From the NCBI GenBank assembly GCA_045543555.1, contig JAZQMQ010000009.1, positions 124,001-188,000 of the forward strand: 64,000 nucleotides of DNA, in the 5' to 3' direction. Below the pieces are notes generated by a model. It saw nothing but the letters and a program-made list of their open reading frames with translations. It was not told the DNA's origin and did no database searches. The DNA is from Colimorpha_A sp045543555 (GTDB lineage: Bacteria; Bacillota; Clostridia; Oscillospirales; CAG-272). Shown here in pieces: positions 1 through 8,153 of the stretch. How positions within the stretch are numbered: the first letter of the stretch is position 1; each line of letters begins with the position of its first letter. Position numbers and translations under genes: made by a program.

Positions 1-108
1 AATTATTATAACACGAAGAAGGTTTTTTGTCAATTATTTTTATTTCGCTTTAGGTCGAAATTCAGGCCAAAAAATCGAATGTTTTTGTGCAAACTTTTGC
101 CGCACTCA

Positions 109-138
109 TTGACAAAACATAAAAAAATGTGATATAAT
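109..138 (+). promoter_or_regulatory. Promoter of the MBL-fold lipoprotein gene
   Basis: TTGACA at 109-114 and TATAAT at 133-138 are separated by 18 bp. The lipoprotein start codon follows about 40 bp downstream, after a GAAAGGA ribosome binding site. It reads as a constitutive sigma-A promoter. Confidence 0.8.
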
Positions 139-179
139 TATACGAAATATTTTATTTTTCATGAAAGGATTTACGTATT

Positions 180-1733
180 ATGAAAAAAATATTGCCCCTT
201 ATTTTAGCACTTATTATGATGCTTGCAGTCCTCGCATCCTGCACCAACGAACCCGCAGAGACCGATGATCCCGAAAGCGAATCCGAAGAGGTAACGGAGA
301 CCGAGAAGGTTCTCTCCGAGGTTTCCGCATTTGAAATCATCTGTTTCCTCACCCCCAAAACCACGTTTGCAAGTACCTTTGGCTGCACCGAGTACCTTTT
401 TGACGAGGTGGAATCCAAGGACGACTTTATAGCTAAATTCACCGACGAGGACTTTACCGTTCTCAATACTACCCCCGTTGCAGGCGCAAAGTTCGAGACC
501 ATCACCCTCAACAAGAAGGACGAATTGGTCACAATCTATTGGAACGAGGCAGAGAGCAACATAAGACTTCTCTACGAAATAATAGACGAGAAGGTCCTCG
601 CACTCCTTAAGTCTAACACCATGTCGGGCTCGGGTGCCCTCACTTTTGCTCAGATCGGTACCGAAAGAGTAAACGAGACCGATAATCCCTTGATCGGAAT
701 GTGCTACGTCATCAAGCTTGCCAGCGGCAAGGCGATCGTCATTGACGGCGGCTTCCCCAACGAGCCCTGCGCCGATAACCTTTTCAACTCCCTTGGTAAA
801 ATGGGTATCGCAAAGAACGCAGAGGGTCAGTTCATGATCGAGGCTTGGTTCTTCTCCCACGGCCACGGCGACCACAAAGGCGTTATGACCTACTACTCCG
901 AAAAGTACGGTGACAAGACCGACGTTGAGTATTTCCTCTACAATATGCCCTCAACCGCTGACGTTGCAGGCTTCCACGGCGGAGAAAAGAGATTCCACGA
1001 TCTCTGCAGAGCTGCCTTCCCCGATTCCGTATTCGTAGTTCCTCACGCAGGAATTAAGTATTACTTCGGCAACGCCATTATCGATATGCTCTATACCCCC
1101 GATCTGGTATGGTCCCCCGCAACTCCCATTACCGAATATAACAGCACCAGCCTTATCTTCAAGCTTCAGGGCGGCGGCGCAAGCTTCTTCTGCTGCGGTG
1201 ACACGGGCGAGCCCGCATCCGAATCCCTCTGGAACCATTACGACAGCTCCGCCTTCAAGAGCGACATTCTCCAGATAACCCACCACGGCCTTACCACCGG
1301 CGGCGGACAAAACGGTCAGGAATGGGAATACCTTAAGAAGGTATACGACGCTACCGAGGCTACCTACGCCGTTCTCCCCATGCACTCCCGCTATAAGACG
1401 GGCAACGAGAGAAACGGACGCTACACCGTTCTTATTCAGTGGTGTAACGCAGGCTACCAGTCCTCCTACGTTATGAACGAATCCGACAATCACGGTCTGT
1501 CTTCCTTCAATCAGAACTACTATAACGATTTCTGCGACAGCGTAAGAGAGGGCAAAAACACCAAGGAGACTCTCTACGGCTACGACGGAATCAATAAGGC
1601 GGTCAACGAAAACGGACTTGTTACATACCTCGGCGGTAACGAGTATAAGCCTATGGTAACTATCTTCTCATTTGCCAATAATAAGGTAACGCTTGTGGAA
1701 AATCAGGAGCTTTACAGCTGGCTTGAAGCGTAA
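180..1733 (+). CDS. Lipoprotein with metallo-beta-lactamase-fold hydrolase domain
   Basis: 517 aa. The N-terminus is a lipoprotein signal (hydrophobic stretch, then the lipobox LASC with Cys about residue 21), followed by an acidic Glu/Asp/Thr-rich linker, so the protein is probably anchored outside the membrane. The second half has metallo-beta-lactamase features: HGHGDH near residues 226-231, CCGDTG near 340 and ITHHG near 363, the usual ligands of a two-metal site and similar to the ComEC-like extracellular branch. The substrate cannot be read from the sequence. The start follows a good ribosome binding site and promoter. A decayed paralogue lies directly downstream, so this looks like a tandem duplication. 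The fold is clear; the function is open. Confidence 0.8.
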   Translation: MKKILPLILALIMMLAVLASCTNEPAETDDPESESEEVTETEKVLSEVSAFEIICFLTPKTTFASTFGCTEYLFDEVESKDDFIAKFTDEDFTVLNTTPVAGAKFETITLNKKDELVTIYWNEAESNIRLLYEIIDEKVLALLKSNTMSGSGALTFAQIGTERVNETDNPLIGMCYVIKLASGKAIVIDGGFPNEPCADNLFNSLGKMGIAKNAEGQFMIEAWFFSHGHGDHKGVMTYYSEKYGDKTDVEYFLYNMPSTADVAGFHGGEKRFHDLCRAAFPDSVFVVPHAGIKYYFGNAIIDMLYTPDLVWSPATPITEYNSTSLIFKLQGGGASFFCCGDTGEPASESLWNHYDSSAFKSDILQITHHGLTTGGGQNGQEWEYLKKVYDATEATYAVLPMHSRYKTGNERNGRYTVLIQWCNAGYQSSYVMNESDNHGLSSFNQNYYNDFCDSVREGKNTKETLYGYDGINKAVNENGLVTYLGGNEYKPMVTIFSFANNKVTLVENQELYSWLEA

Positions 1734-1751
1734 AATATAACTATTCATCAA

Positions 1752-1781
1752 GGGGCTGTCACAAAACTTGCTGACAGCTCC
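1752..1781 (+). terminator. Hairpin after the lipoprotein gene
   Basis: GGGGCTGTCA and TGACAGCTCC form a 10-bp stem with one mismatch and a 10-nt loop, about 20 bp after the stop codon. The following tract (ATTATTTAA) is only weakly T-rich, so it is a modest terminator. Confidence 0.5.
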
Positions 1782-1814
1782 ATTATTTAACCGCAGAATC
1801 ATAAGGAGATTCAG

Positions 1815-2783
1815 ATAAACCTTAAAAAATTACTTGCTCTGCTTCTCGTAATAACTACCCTCCTCTCGGTGATCGTTGCGTTTGCAAACGGTGTCGATGG
1901 CGAAACCGAGAGTAACATCACGGGTGAAAATACCGTGGTCGTGCCCTCCGATGCCGAGACAGATACAGAGACAGATGCAGAGACAGACACAGATTCGGAA
2001 ACTGAAACCGAGACGGAGACGGAAACCGAGACCGACGAGGAAACCGAGGAGCTTCCTCCTGCCGTTCTCAGCAAGACGCCCCCCGAGGACGTTGTCACGG
2101 CTATCGCCCCCGACGTTACTCATCTGAAAGCCACTAACGAGTGTCAGATGGTAATTCTTAACGATCATAAGATCGAGGACATTCTGAAGGCGTTCACCGG
2201 CGATGATTTCACCGTTGCAAAGACTCATAACATCGAAGAGGCAAAATTTGATACCATCGTTCTGTCCAAAACCCCGTATCTTGTAACAATCTACGCATAT
2301 TACAGCAGAGAGATCAGGATCATGTGGGAGGAAAGCCAAAATAACGCCGCAGGCTATCTGCTCACCAACAGCGAGACGGGAAAGAGCGGCGGAACGATGA
2401 CGAATATAGGCATCGACCGTCAGGGCTTGCCCGATAACCCTATGATAGGCCTGTGCGTCGTCACCAAGCTTTCCGACGGAAGAGCCATAATTCTTGACGG
2501 CTGATACAGCTCGGAAAATTGCGCTTCCAATCTCTACGGAACTCTCCGAAGTCTCGGAATCAAGAAGAACGATAACGGAGAATTCATTATCGTCATGTGG
2601 ATATTCTCCCACAGCCACGGCGACCACGTAGGCTCCACAAACACCTACGATATGGTAACGACCTTTAAGTTCTATAAAGGCGAAGTTACCGTAATGTATA
2701 ACAAAAAGCTCTCTACTTGGATCCAGAGCGGTATACTTATGTGAGAGAGCAACTATAACGCCGAATATACGGCGGGTCTTTAG
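1815..2783 (+). pseudogene. Decayed paralogue of the MBL-fold lipoprotein
   Basis: Read through its stops, this frame parallels the upstream gene: a signal-like stretch (LKKLLALLLVITTLLSVIVA), a Thr/Glu/Asp-repeat linker, the same middle domain, and FSHSHGDH where the neighbour has FSHGHGDH. Three lesions are visible. The codon at a good AAGGAG spacing is ATA (1815-1817) instead of ATG. A TGA at 2502 replaces the second Gly of the neighbour's IDGG. A further TGA lies at 2742. The metal-site second half ends at 2783, far short of the 517-aa paralogue. A GTG at 1869 opens the longest intact piece (211 aa), but that would lack a signal start. It is best read as a dying tandem duplicate. Confidence 0.75.
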
Positions 2784-2811
2784 AGAATGACTCTGCAAAA
2801 ACAAATATTTT

Positions 2812-2841
2812 ACCCCGACAGAATTAAAAATCTGTCGGGGT
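2812..2841 (+). terminator. Hairpin after the pseudogene
   Basis: ACCCCGACAGA and TCTGTCGGGGT form an 11-bp perfect stem around a short A-rich loop. The stem core recurs at 49375-49404 after another lipoprotein gene. Confidence 0.6.
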
Positions 2842-2927
2842 ATTCTTGGTTTCCGAAAACAAAAAAATCATAACGGTATTGGTTATCTCATAAAATCAAC
2901 TAAAAGAGCAAAAGGTGAAGATTTTTC

Positions 2928-2956
2928 TTGACAAAGCGTCAAATATATGGTAAAAT
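2928..2956 (+). promoter_or_regulatory. Promoter of tRNA-Leu(UAG)
   Basis: TTGACA at 2928-2933, 17 bp spacer, TAAAAT at 2951-2956, about 50 bp before the tRNA. A perfect 20-bp palindrome (2966-2985) follows the start point. Confidence 0.8.
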
Positions 2957-3005
2957 ATCTCGTACGTGAAAAGATATCTTTTCACCTTTGTATATTACTT
3001 AATAT

Positions 3006-3088
3006 GCGGGTGTGGCGGAATTGGCAGACGCGCAAGATTTAGGATCTTGTGTTAATTCGTGCAGGTTCAAGTCCTGTCACCCGCACCA
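3006..3088 (+). tRNA. tRNA-Leu (anticodon UAG)
   Basis: The acceptor arms GCGGGTG and CACCCGC pair fully, the T arm contains GGTTCAAGTCC, and the long variable arm is typical of a class II tRNA. The anticodon stem CAAGA/TCTTG closes the loop TTTAGGA, giving anticodon TAG for leucine. CCA is encoded at 3086-3088. Confidence 0.95.
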
Positions 3089-3090
3089 AC

Positions 3091-3130
3091 AAAAACCGCA
3101 CTTTCGTCTACCGACGAAGGTGCGGTTTTT
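3091..3130 (+). terminator. Terminator of tRNA-Leu(UAG)
   Basis: AAAAACCGCAC and GTGCGGTTTTT pair directly after the encoded CCA, with a second inner pairing TTCGTC/GACGAA. The stem ends in a T run. Confidence 0.85.
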
Positions 3131-3138
3131 GAACTAAA

Positions 3139-3420
3139 TGTTCCGCTTACGCAGAACGTGAAGCGTCCTTGGGACGTGAAGCGAGGCTTCGCCTCGTGAA
3201 GTGCGTTTCGCGCGATAGGATGCGGAACACTCAACTTCACTTTGCGCCAATGGCGCAATGCTTCACTATGCCGCAAGGCATAACTTCACTGCGGCAAAGC
3301 CGCAACAAAAGATTTGTCACGATAAAACGGCGGGAGCGCGTGGGGTTCCCCGAAGCGAACGAAATGAGCTTCGGGGGTTCCGAGTAATCCCCCGCCCTAC
3401 GATGCAATCATATTATAACG
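3139..3420. repeat. Array of micro-hairpins with GTGAAG / CTTCAC spacers
   Basis: A non-coding block of small inverted repeats (3164-3176, 3182-3196, 3242-3258, 3268-3281, 3291-3303). In the left half each is followed by GTGAAG, in the right half preceded by CTTCAC, so the block is itself a large imperfect palindrome bounded by GTTCCGC and GCGGAAC. A second palindromic part (about 3335-3400) carries CCCCGAAGC paired with GCTTCGGGG. It resembles intergenic repeat families of gut Clostridia and has no open frame worth calling. The rest up to the XRE gene holds only hairpins at 3426-3453 and 3560-3578. Confidence 0.6.
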
Positions 3421-3609
3421 CAAATCGGCAGAGAAGACAAGTTCTCTGCCGAAATTTATGCGTCACGACCGTCGATGACGCCGGCCCTGCAATTTGCAAG
3501 TTTCCTTATGAGAAGGAGCGCAAAGGTTCGGATTTTCTTTATTCACTGTACTGAGAAAGGCACTTGCTCAGCGAGTGCTTTATATCGCGCAAGGCGACAC
3601 TTCATTTTA

Positions 3610-4212
3610 TCACTTTCCCCTTCTTCTCTTAAGCTGTGACCAGAGTATTATTGCAGCTTGTATCGGAATACCTATTAAATATATGACCCACAGTATATGC
3701 GCGTATTCGAGGGCGCTTAAATATATTGTTGTAAGCAGGGTCCAGAGCATTACGGTCAGCAGAATATAGTTAAGCCTCTTGTTTCCCCACATACTGTTGA
3801 AGACAAGCAGAACGGCGGCAGAAACAGCGGGTGCGAAGACGAATATGAGCCACGGTTGCTTATAGCCCATAAGCAACTCGGAAACAAAAACCGTCATTGC
3901 AATTATCCAAACCGACACGACCGCCAGCATCGATATTACTATTTTACTGTATTTTCTCTGCTTTACGTTCGCGCTCTGTTCTTCTGCTTGGACACCCTCG
4001 GTGAGCAGCTCGTCAACGGTTATTCCGTAAAAAACTGCTATTCTGCAGATCGCTTCAATGTTTGGACAGGAGTCTCCCTTCTCCCATTTGCTTATGGTTT
4101 TGTCGGAATAATTGATCTTTTCTCCGAGCTCGATCTGTGTGAGTCCGCTTGCTTTACGGAGAGCTATTAAATTGTTTATTAAGGTCTCTTGAATGTTACT
4201 TGTGTTTATCAT
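3610..4212 (-). CDS. XRE-family regulator with membrane C-terminal domain
   Basis: 200 aa. Residues about 10-65 form a Cro/C1-type helix-turn-helix (LRKASGLTQIELGEKI, then YSDKTISKWEKGDSCPN). After a short linker, four hydrophobic segments follow from about residue 90 to 195 and the protein ends in LKRRRGK, so the DNA-binding head is tethered to the membrane. This architecture is common in Clostridia; the signal it senses is unknown. It is transcribed away from the GT8 cluster from a promoter whose surrounding region holds two inverted repeats, which fits autoregulation or control of the cluster. Confidence 0.85.
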   Translation of the reverse strand: MINTSNIQETLINNLIALRKASGLTQIELGEKINYSDKTISKWEKGDSCPNIEAICRIAVFYGITVDELLTEGVQAEEQSANVKQRKYSKIVISMLAVVSVWIIAMTVFVSELLMGYKQPWLIFVFAPAVSAAVLLVFNSMWGNKRLNYILLTVMLWTLLTTIYLSALEYAHILWVIYLIGIPIQAAIILWSQLKRRRGK

Positions 4213-4218
4213 ACCCTC

Positions 4219-4247
4219 ATTTTATGCCAAAAAGTGCCGTTTGTCAA
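4219..4247 (-). promoter_or_regulatory. Promoter of the XRE regulator gene
   Basis: On the minus strand TTGACA (4247-4242), 17 bp spacer, TAAAAT (4224-4219). The transcript starts only a few bases before the ATG, so the leader is very short. Confidence 0.8.
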
Positions 4248-4260
4248 GGCTTTTTTAACG

Positions 4261-4309
4261 ATTCTCTGATTTGGAGAATTGATTTTCTACGTTTTAGAGA
4301 AGCGTAGAA
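4261..4309. promoter_or_regulatory. Two inverted repeats between divergent promoters
   Basis: ATTCTC (4261-4266) pairs with GAGAAT (4274-4279), and TTCTACG (4285-4291) with CGTAGAA (4303-4309). Both lie between the XRE promoter and the GT8 promoter, and a further GATTCTC copy sits just before the GT8 -35 box. They are plausible operators for the XRE protein. Confidence 0.45.
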
Positions 4310-4330
4310 TTATATTTAGAGCTGATTCTC

Positions 4331-4359
4331 TTGACTTGATAGAAATAAAAGTGTAAGAT
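4331..4359 (+). promoter_or_regulatory. Promoter of the GT8-PlsC-CrtO cluster
   Basis: TTGACT (4331-4336), 17 bp, TAAGAT (4354-4359). It places the in-frame ATG at 4358 upstream of the transcript start and so decides for the ATG at 4403. Confidence 0.75.
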
Positions 4360-4402
4360 GCTTATCGGTAAAATTGAAGTTAATTTAAGGAGAAACGCAT
4401 CA

Positions 4403-5344
4403 ATGCACTCAACGCGCATCCCGATTTTCTTTGCAACCGATGATAACTACGCGCCCTTTCTCGCAGTGTCGTTAACGTCGCTTCTCGAAAACGCAAGTAA
4501 GGAATATTTTTACGACATTCACGTTCTCACGTCCCCTATGTCCGATCAGAACAAGAGCCGTATCGGTGCTCTTGCTACCGAAAACTCAAGGATCATCTTT
4601 GACGATATGAGCGAGCGTATGAATGCCATTGCAGACAAGATCGCGCTCCGCGATTATTATTCCATGGCAACATATTTCCGCATTTTTATCGCGGATATGT
4701 TCCCCGAGTACGACAAAGCTCTGTACGTGGATTCCGATACGGTTATTTTAGACGATATCTCCAAGCTGTACAATACCGAAATCGGCAGCTGTCTTGTCGG
4801 AGGTATGCCCGAAAACGTTATGCTCATGGACGTATTTTCACGTTACAGCTCAGTAGTTCTCGGAATTCCGAACACCGAGTATTTTAACGCCGGTCTTATT
4901 CTCATTAACCTCAAGGAATTCAGAGAGACGAAGATGGAGAGCCGCTTCATTGAGCTTCTTTCAAAGAGAAAATTCCCCGTAGCACAGGATCAGGATTACC
5001 TGAACCTTCTCTGCCACGGAAGAGTCCATTATTTCCCTGTCGAATGGAATCTCGATCCCGTTGACATCTACAAGGACAAAACACCGTCGATCATTCACTA
5101 TAAAATGCATCGTCGCCCATGGCATTACGACGGAGTCCTCTTTGGCGAGCATTTTTGGAAATACACCGAAAAAAGCGGCTACCACGACGAGATCGTAGCC
5201 CACAAAAACGCCCGCACTCCCGCCGACGCCGAGCGCGATCAGGACGTAATGCGTGGTCTTTGTGCCCTCGCAGAGCGCGAAGTAGCTTCCGTTGAAAGCG
5301 GAAACGAGCCCTGTGCAAAGGTCTACGTTCCACCAACAAAATAA
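4403..5344 (+). CDS. Glycosyltransferase family 8 protein
   Basis: 313 aa. It starts with a short strand and FATDDNYAPFLAVSLTSLL, the usual opening of GT8 sugar-nucleotide transferases. The metal-binding DXD is in ALYVDSDTVILDD, and FNAGLILINL and HYKMHRRPW follow in family order. The enzyme should transfer glucose or galactose from a UDP sugar to a lipid or glycan acceptor in the cytoplasm. The start at 4403 has AAGGAG 10 bp upstream. It heads a run with a PlsC-like and a CrtO-like gene, which points to a glycolipid acceptor. The family call is safe; the acceptor is inferred from context. Confidence 0.85.
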   Translation: MHSTRIPIFFATDDNYAPFLAVSLTSLLENASKEYFYDIHVLTSPMSDQNKSRIGALATENSRIIFDDMSERMNAIADKIALRDYYSMATYFRIFIADMFPEYDKALYVDSDTVILDDISKLYNTEIGSCLVGGMPENVMLMDVFSRYSSVVLGIPNTEYFNAGLILINLKEFRETKMESRFIELLSKRKFPVAQDQDYLNLLCHGRVHYFPVEWNLDPVDIYKDKTPSIIHYKMHRRPWHYDGVLFGEHFWKYTEKSGYHDEIVAHKNARTPADAERDQDVMRGLCALAEREVASVESGNEPCAKVYVPPTK

Positions 5345-5368
5345 TTACGGACAAAGGACATTCACATA

Positions 5369-6223
5369 ATGAAAAAGAAAGAAGAGCTTTCCACAACTCC
5401 TGAAAAATCTCCCGACAGAGTTGCAATAGTTGAAAAAATTGCCCTTTACGAAAAAAACGGTTGGTTTGATCGCGACGTTGAGGACGATCCGCCCACAAGA
5501 CCCATCGAGCCTGGCGAGGTGGACTACACGCTTAAGAAATTCAGCAACAAGATCGCATCCGAGATCGCAAATCACTACGCAAAATCCTTTTTTGACAAGC
5601 TTATCAAAAAGGGTGAGCTGATTATTGAGGGTGTTGAGGGTATCGAAAACTACCGCGCGGTCAAGGGCGGAGCATTTATAACCTCAAATCACTTCAATCC
5701 ATACGAGCAGTACGCAGTTTTCAAGGTTATCGAGAAGGATCTCGGCAGAAAAAGACTTTATAAGGTCATTCGCGAAGGAAATTATACCTCCTTCCCGGGC
5801 ATTTACGGATATTTCTTCCGCCACTGCAACACCCTTCCGCTTGCATCGAATCACACCGCACTGAAGGAGTTTATGGACGCTATCGGGGTTCTTATCAAAA
5901 GAGGGGAAAAGATACTCATTTATCCCGAGCAGGCGATGTGGTGGAATTACCGCAAGCCCCGTCCGATGAAGGACGGCGCATTCAGACTCGCGGCAAAAAA
6001 CAATGCACCGATCATTCCGTTCTTCCTGACTATGCGGGATTCCGACCGAATAGGCGGAGACGGATTCCCGATTCAGGCATATACGGTGCATATTATGCCG
6101 GCAATTTATCCCGATCCCGAAAAGACCGTAAGACAAAACACCGAGGATATGAAAAACAAAAACTTTGATCTTTGGAAAGAAGTCTACGAAAGGACGTACG
6201 GAATCCCTCTGTCCTACGAATAA
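5369..6223 (+). CDS. PlsC-type 1-acylglycerol-phosphate acyltransferase family protein
   Basis: 284 aa. The central part shows the lysophospholipid acyltransferase blocks: ITSNHFNPYE (the NHX4D block with Glu in place of Asp), then a substrate-binding stretch, then ILIYPEQAMWWNYR (canonical FPEG) and APIIPFFL. About 90 residues of charged, non-membrane sequence precede the domain. The family moves acyl chains onto lysolipids at the membrane. The HX4E form and the PEQ block suggest an acceptor other than ordinary lysophosphatidate. It lies 24 bp after the GT8 gene and 21 bp before the CrtO-like gene. Confidence 0.8.
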   Translation: MKKKEELSTTPEKSPDRVAIVEKIALYEKNGWFDRDVEDDPPTRPIEPGEVDYTLKKFSNKIASEIANHYAKSFFDKLIKKGELIIEGVEGIENYRAVKGGAFITSNHFNPYEQYAVFKVIEKDLGRKRLYKVIREGNYTSFPGIYGYFFRHCNTLPLASNHTALKEFMDAIGVLIKRGEKILIYPEQAMWWNYRKPRPMKDGAFRLAAKNNAPIIPFFLTMRDSDRIGGDGFPIQAYTVHIMPAIYPDPEKTVRQNTEDMKNKNFDLWKEVYERTYGIPLSYE

Positions 6224-6244
6224 ACCCGAAAGGAAGATAACAAT

Positions 6245-6829
6245 ATGCTATACGCTTCCGTAATCCTTATTGCAAATCTGATAATGATCGCGGTAAATAT
6301 AGTGTGTGCGGTTACAGGCACGTCGGACCCATATCTTTTGAGGTCTGTTTTTGTCCCGCCCTTTCTGACTGTTGCGGTAATTGCAATCGACGGAGTCTTT
6401 GCATTTATCATAAGGAGACTTCCGGGCAGGTGGTTTTCCCACGAAAGCTCACTGTGCTCTGTGCCCCATGCAGAAAGCGACCTTTACAGGCGGTTGGGAG
6501 TAAGAAAATGGCGTGATAAAATACCGGAGCTCGGTATGTTCACGGGCTTTCACAAGGATCATATTTACGAGCCCACAAACAACGAGTACCTTAAGCGCTT
6601 CATTCTTGAGGCAAATTACGGCGCGGTAATACATTTTGTTTGTGTTCCCGTGGGATTTCTTATTCTTTTAACAGTTCCGCCATCGGAGGCGCTTATGTGC
6701 GGTATCCCCGTTGCTGTGATAAACATGGTGCTAAATCTTATGCCTGCATTTGTCCTGCGCTATAACGTGCCGAAGCTGATCTCTCTTATGAAGCTTAACG
6801 ACCGCAGACGAGCAAAAAAAGAGGTATAA
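6245..6829 (+). CDS. CrtO-like membrane acyltransferase
   Basis: 194 aa with two N-terminal and two C-terminal hydrophobic segments around a soluble centre. The centre carries YRRLGVRKWRDKIPELG and a GFHKDHI stretch, which matches the glycosyl-4,4'-diaponeurosporenoate acyltransferase (CrtO) family pattern Y..V..WK..LP. In staphylococci CrtO acylates a carotenoid glucoside; here no carotenoid genes are visible, so the acceptor is probably a glycolipid made by the preceding GT8 gene. Family assignment comes from motif memory and is moderate. Confidence 0.55.
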   Translation: MLYASVILIANLIMIAVNIVCAVTGTSDPYLLRSVFVPPFLTVAVIAIDGVFAFIIRRLPGRWFSHESSLCSVPHAESDLYRRLGVRKWRDKIPELGMFTGFHKDHIYEPTNNEYLKRFILEANYGAVIHFVCVPVGFLILLTVPPSEALMCGIPVAVINMVLNLMPAFVLRYNVPKLISLMKLNDRRRAKKEV

Positions 6830-6903
6830 GCGCTTTTAAAAGGGCAAAAATACGAGGGTATAACAAAACTAAGCTATTTGTGGTTCATAATAGTCCAAAC
6901 GTA

Positions 6904-6932
6904 TTGACAAATTCACTTTAGTGTGATAAAAT
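6904..6932 (+). promoter_or_regulatory. Promoter of the Nudix gene
   Basis: TTGACA (6904-6909), 17 bp, TAAAAT (6927-6932). It rules out the GTG at 6923 as start and favours the GTG at 6962 behind GGATGGAGG. Confidence 0.85.
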
Positions 6933-6961
6933 ATTGTCATATACAGGATGGAGGAACTGCC

Positions 6962-7507
6962 GTGAAGACCATTAAGGAATTAAACGACGCGGTTCTTCTC
7001 GGAAAAGACGGAATGTCACAACGAAGCCCGCGACTTGCGGCAAGAGCGGTACTCAGGCGCCGCGACGGGAAATACGCCCTGATGTATATCGAAAAGTTTG
7101 ATCTCTACTCACTGCCCGGAGGCGGTGTCGAAAAGGGAGAAAAGCTTCTCGACGCCCTCAGACGCGAGATACACGAGGAAACGGGCTGTAGCTGTGATAA
7201 GATCAGAGCTTTGGGCTGTGTAACAGAGAACAGAGCTTGCCACGATTTCACGCAAAAATCATTTTATTTCGCGGTAAAGACCGAAAAGCCAATCGAGAAG
7301 AACAATTTGACACCAAAAGAAAAAGCCGTAAACATTAAGCTTATGTGGGTGCCATTCTCAACGCTGATAAAGAGAATATCCCTGCCCGTCTACGATACAG
7401 AGCAGAAAAAGTACATTCAGGCGCGCGACGTCGCCGCACTTGAAGAGTATAGAGCGTGGATGGAAAGACGGCAAAACGGATGGCGAAAAAACGATAATAA
7501 CGAGTAA
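6962..7507 (+). CDS. Nudix hydrolase
   Basis: 181 aa from a GTG start behind GGATGGAGG. The full Nudix box GX5EX7REUXEEXG is present (GGVEKGE, then REIHEETG), in the usual place after a strand carrying SLPGGG. Such enzymes hydrolyse nucleoside diphosphates linked to another moiety, for housekeeping or signalling. The substrate cannot be told from the box. The gene is monocistronic, with its own promoter and a strong terminator. Confidence 0.85.
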   Translation: MKTIKELNDAVLLGKDGMSQRSPRLAARAVLRRRDGKYALMYIEKFDLYSLPGGGVEKGEKLLDALRREIHEETGCSCDKIRALGCVTENRACHDFTQKSFYFAVKTEKPIEKNNLTPKEKAVNIKLMWVPFSTLIKRISLPVYDTEQKKYIQARDVAALEEYRAWMERRQNGWRKNDNNE

Positions 7508-7538
7508 AAAGAAAAAGCCGGTTCGGCTTTTTCTTTTT
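7506..7538 (+). terminator. Terminator of the Nudix gene
   Basis: AAAAAGAAAAAGCC pairs with GGCTTTTTCTTTTT immediately after the stop codon. The symmetric A and T runs could let it work in both directions, so it may also serve the convergent spoVFB. Confidence 0.85.
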
Positions 7539-7595
7539 GCTTTAATAAAGAATATCTGATACGCAGGGAGCCTGCAGGCAAACTTATGCTCTGGA

Positions 7596-8153
7596 CTACA
7601 GAAATAACGGGCGTTTTTGTTTGCCGTTCAGTGCATCGATAAGACATTCAGGGAGCATTTCAAGCTCTGCCACTAAGGAATGAGGCTTTTTAACCACGTC
7701 GTCCTGTCTCATCGGAACGAAGTAGACGCTTTTTTTCTCAAGAAGGGCAGAAATATTCTTAAGATTTCCCGATAATGCATCATTTGTGGCAAGAGAAAGA
7801 AGCAGTGGTCTGCTCTGACGCAGGTGCGCCTTTACAGCCATGGTCACGGGCGTATCCGTGATACCTTGGGCAAGCTTTGCCAAAGTGTTCCCCGTACAGG
7901 GACAAACCACCATGGCTTCAAGAGGCGTTTTGGGCCCTAAAGGCTCTGCGTCAGCAATCGTGACTATGGGCTCACGGGAGCAGATTTCGGTTATTTGACT
8001 TACAAAATCAGAGGCCTTGCCGAATCTCGTGTCGGTGCTGTAGGCATTAAAGGACATTATCGGCTGTATCTCATAGCTTTGAGCAAGCTGTTTTAAAACC
8101 TCGATCGATCGCTTGAAGGTGCAAAACGATCCGCAGAAGGCATATCCTATCAT
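7596..8153 (-). CDS. spoVFB: Dipicolinate synthase subunit B
   Basis: 185 aa. The flavoprotein-like fold of DpaB is recognisable: IGYAFCGSFCTF at the N-terminus, CPCTGNTLAKLA in the middle and RPLLLSLATNDALSGN towards the end. With SpoVFA it makes dipicolinic acid from dihydrodipicolinate in the mother cell for loading into the spore core. Its ATG overlaps the stop of spoVFA by four bases (ATGA), so the two are translationally coupled. The length is near the usual 195-200 aa. Confidence 0.93.
   Translation of the reverse strand: MIGYAFCGSFCTFKRSIEVLKQLAQSYEIQPIMSFNAYSTDTRFGKASDFVSQITEICSREPIVTIADAEPLGPKTPLEAMVVCPCTGNTLAKLAQGITDTPVTMAVKAHLRQSRPLLLSLATNDALSGNLKNISALLEKKSVYFVPMRQDDVVKKPHSLVAELEMLPECLIDALNGKQKRPLFL

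Noticed and set aside
2502..2504. TGA as a recoded sense codon in the second lipoprotein
   Set aside because: Other intact genes here (for example ricT and the GH43-like gene) end in TGA, and the frame has further lesions, so decay is simpler than recoding.
4358..4402. Upstream ATG for the GT8 gene
   Set aside because: It overlaps the -10 box, so it would not be transcribed; 4403 has a proper ribosome binding site.
6923..6961. Upstream GTG for the Nudix gene
   Set aside because: It lies inside the promoter spacer, before the transcript start.
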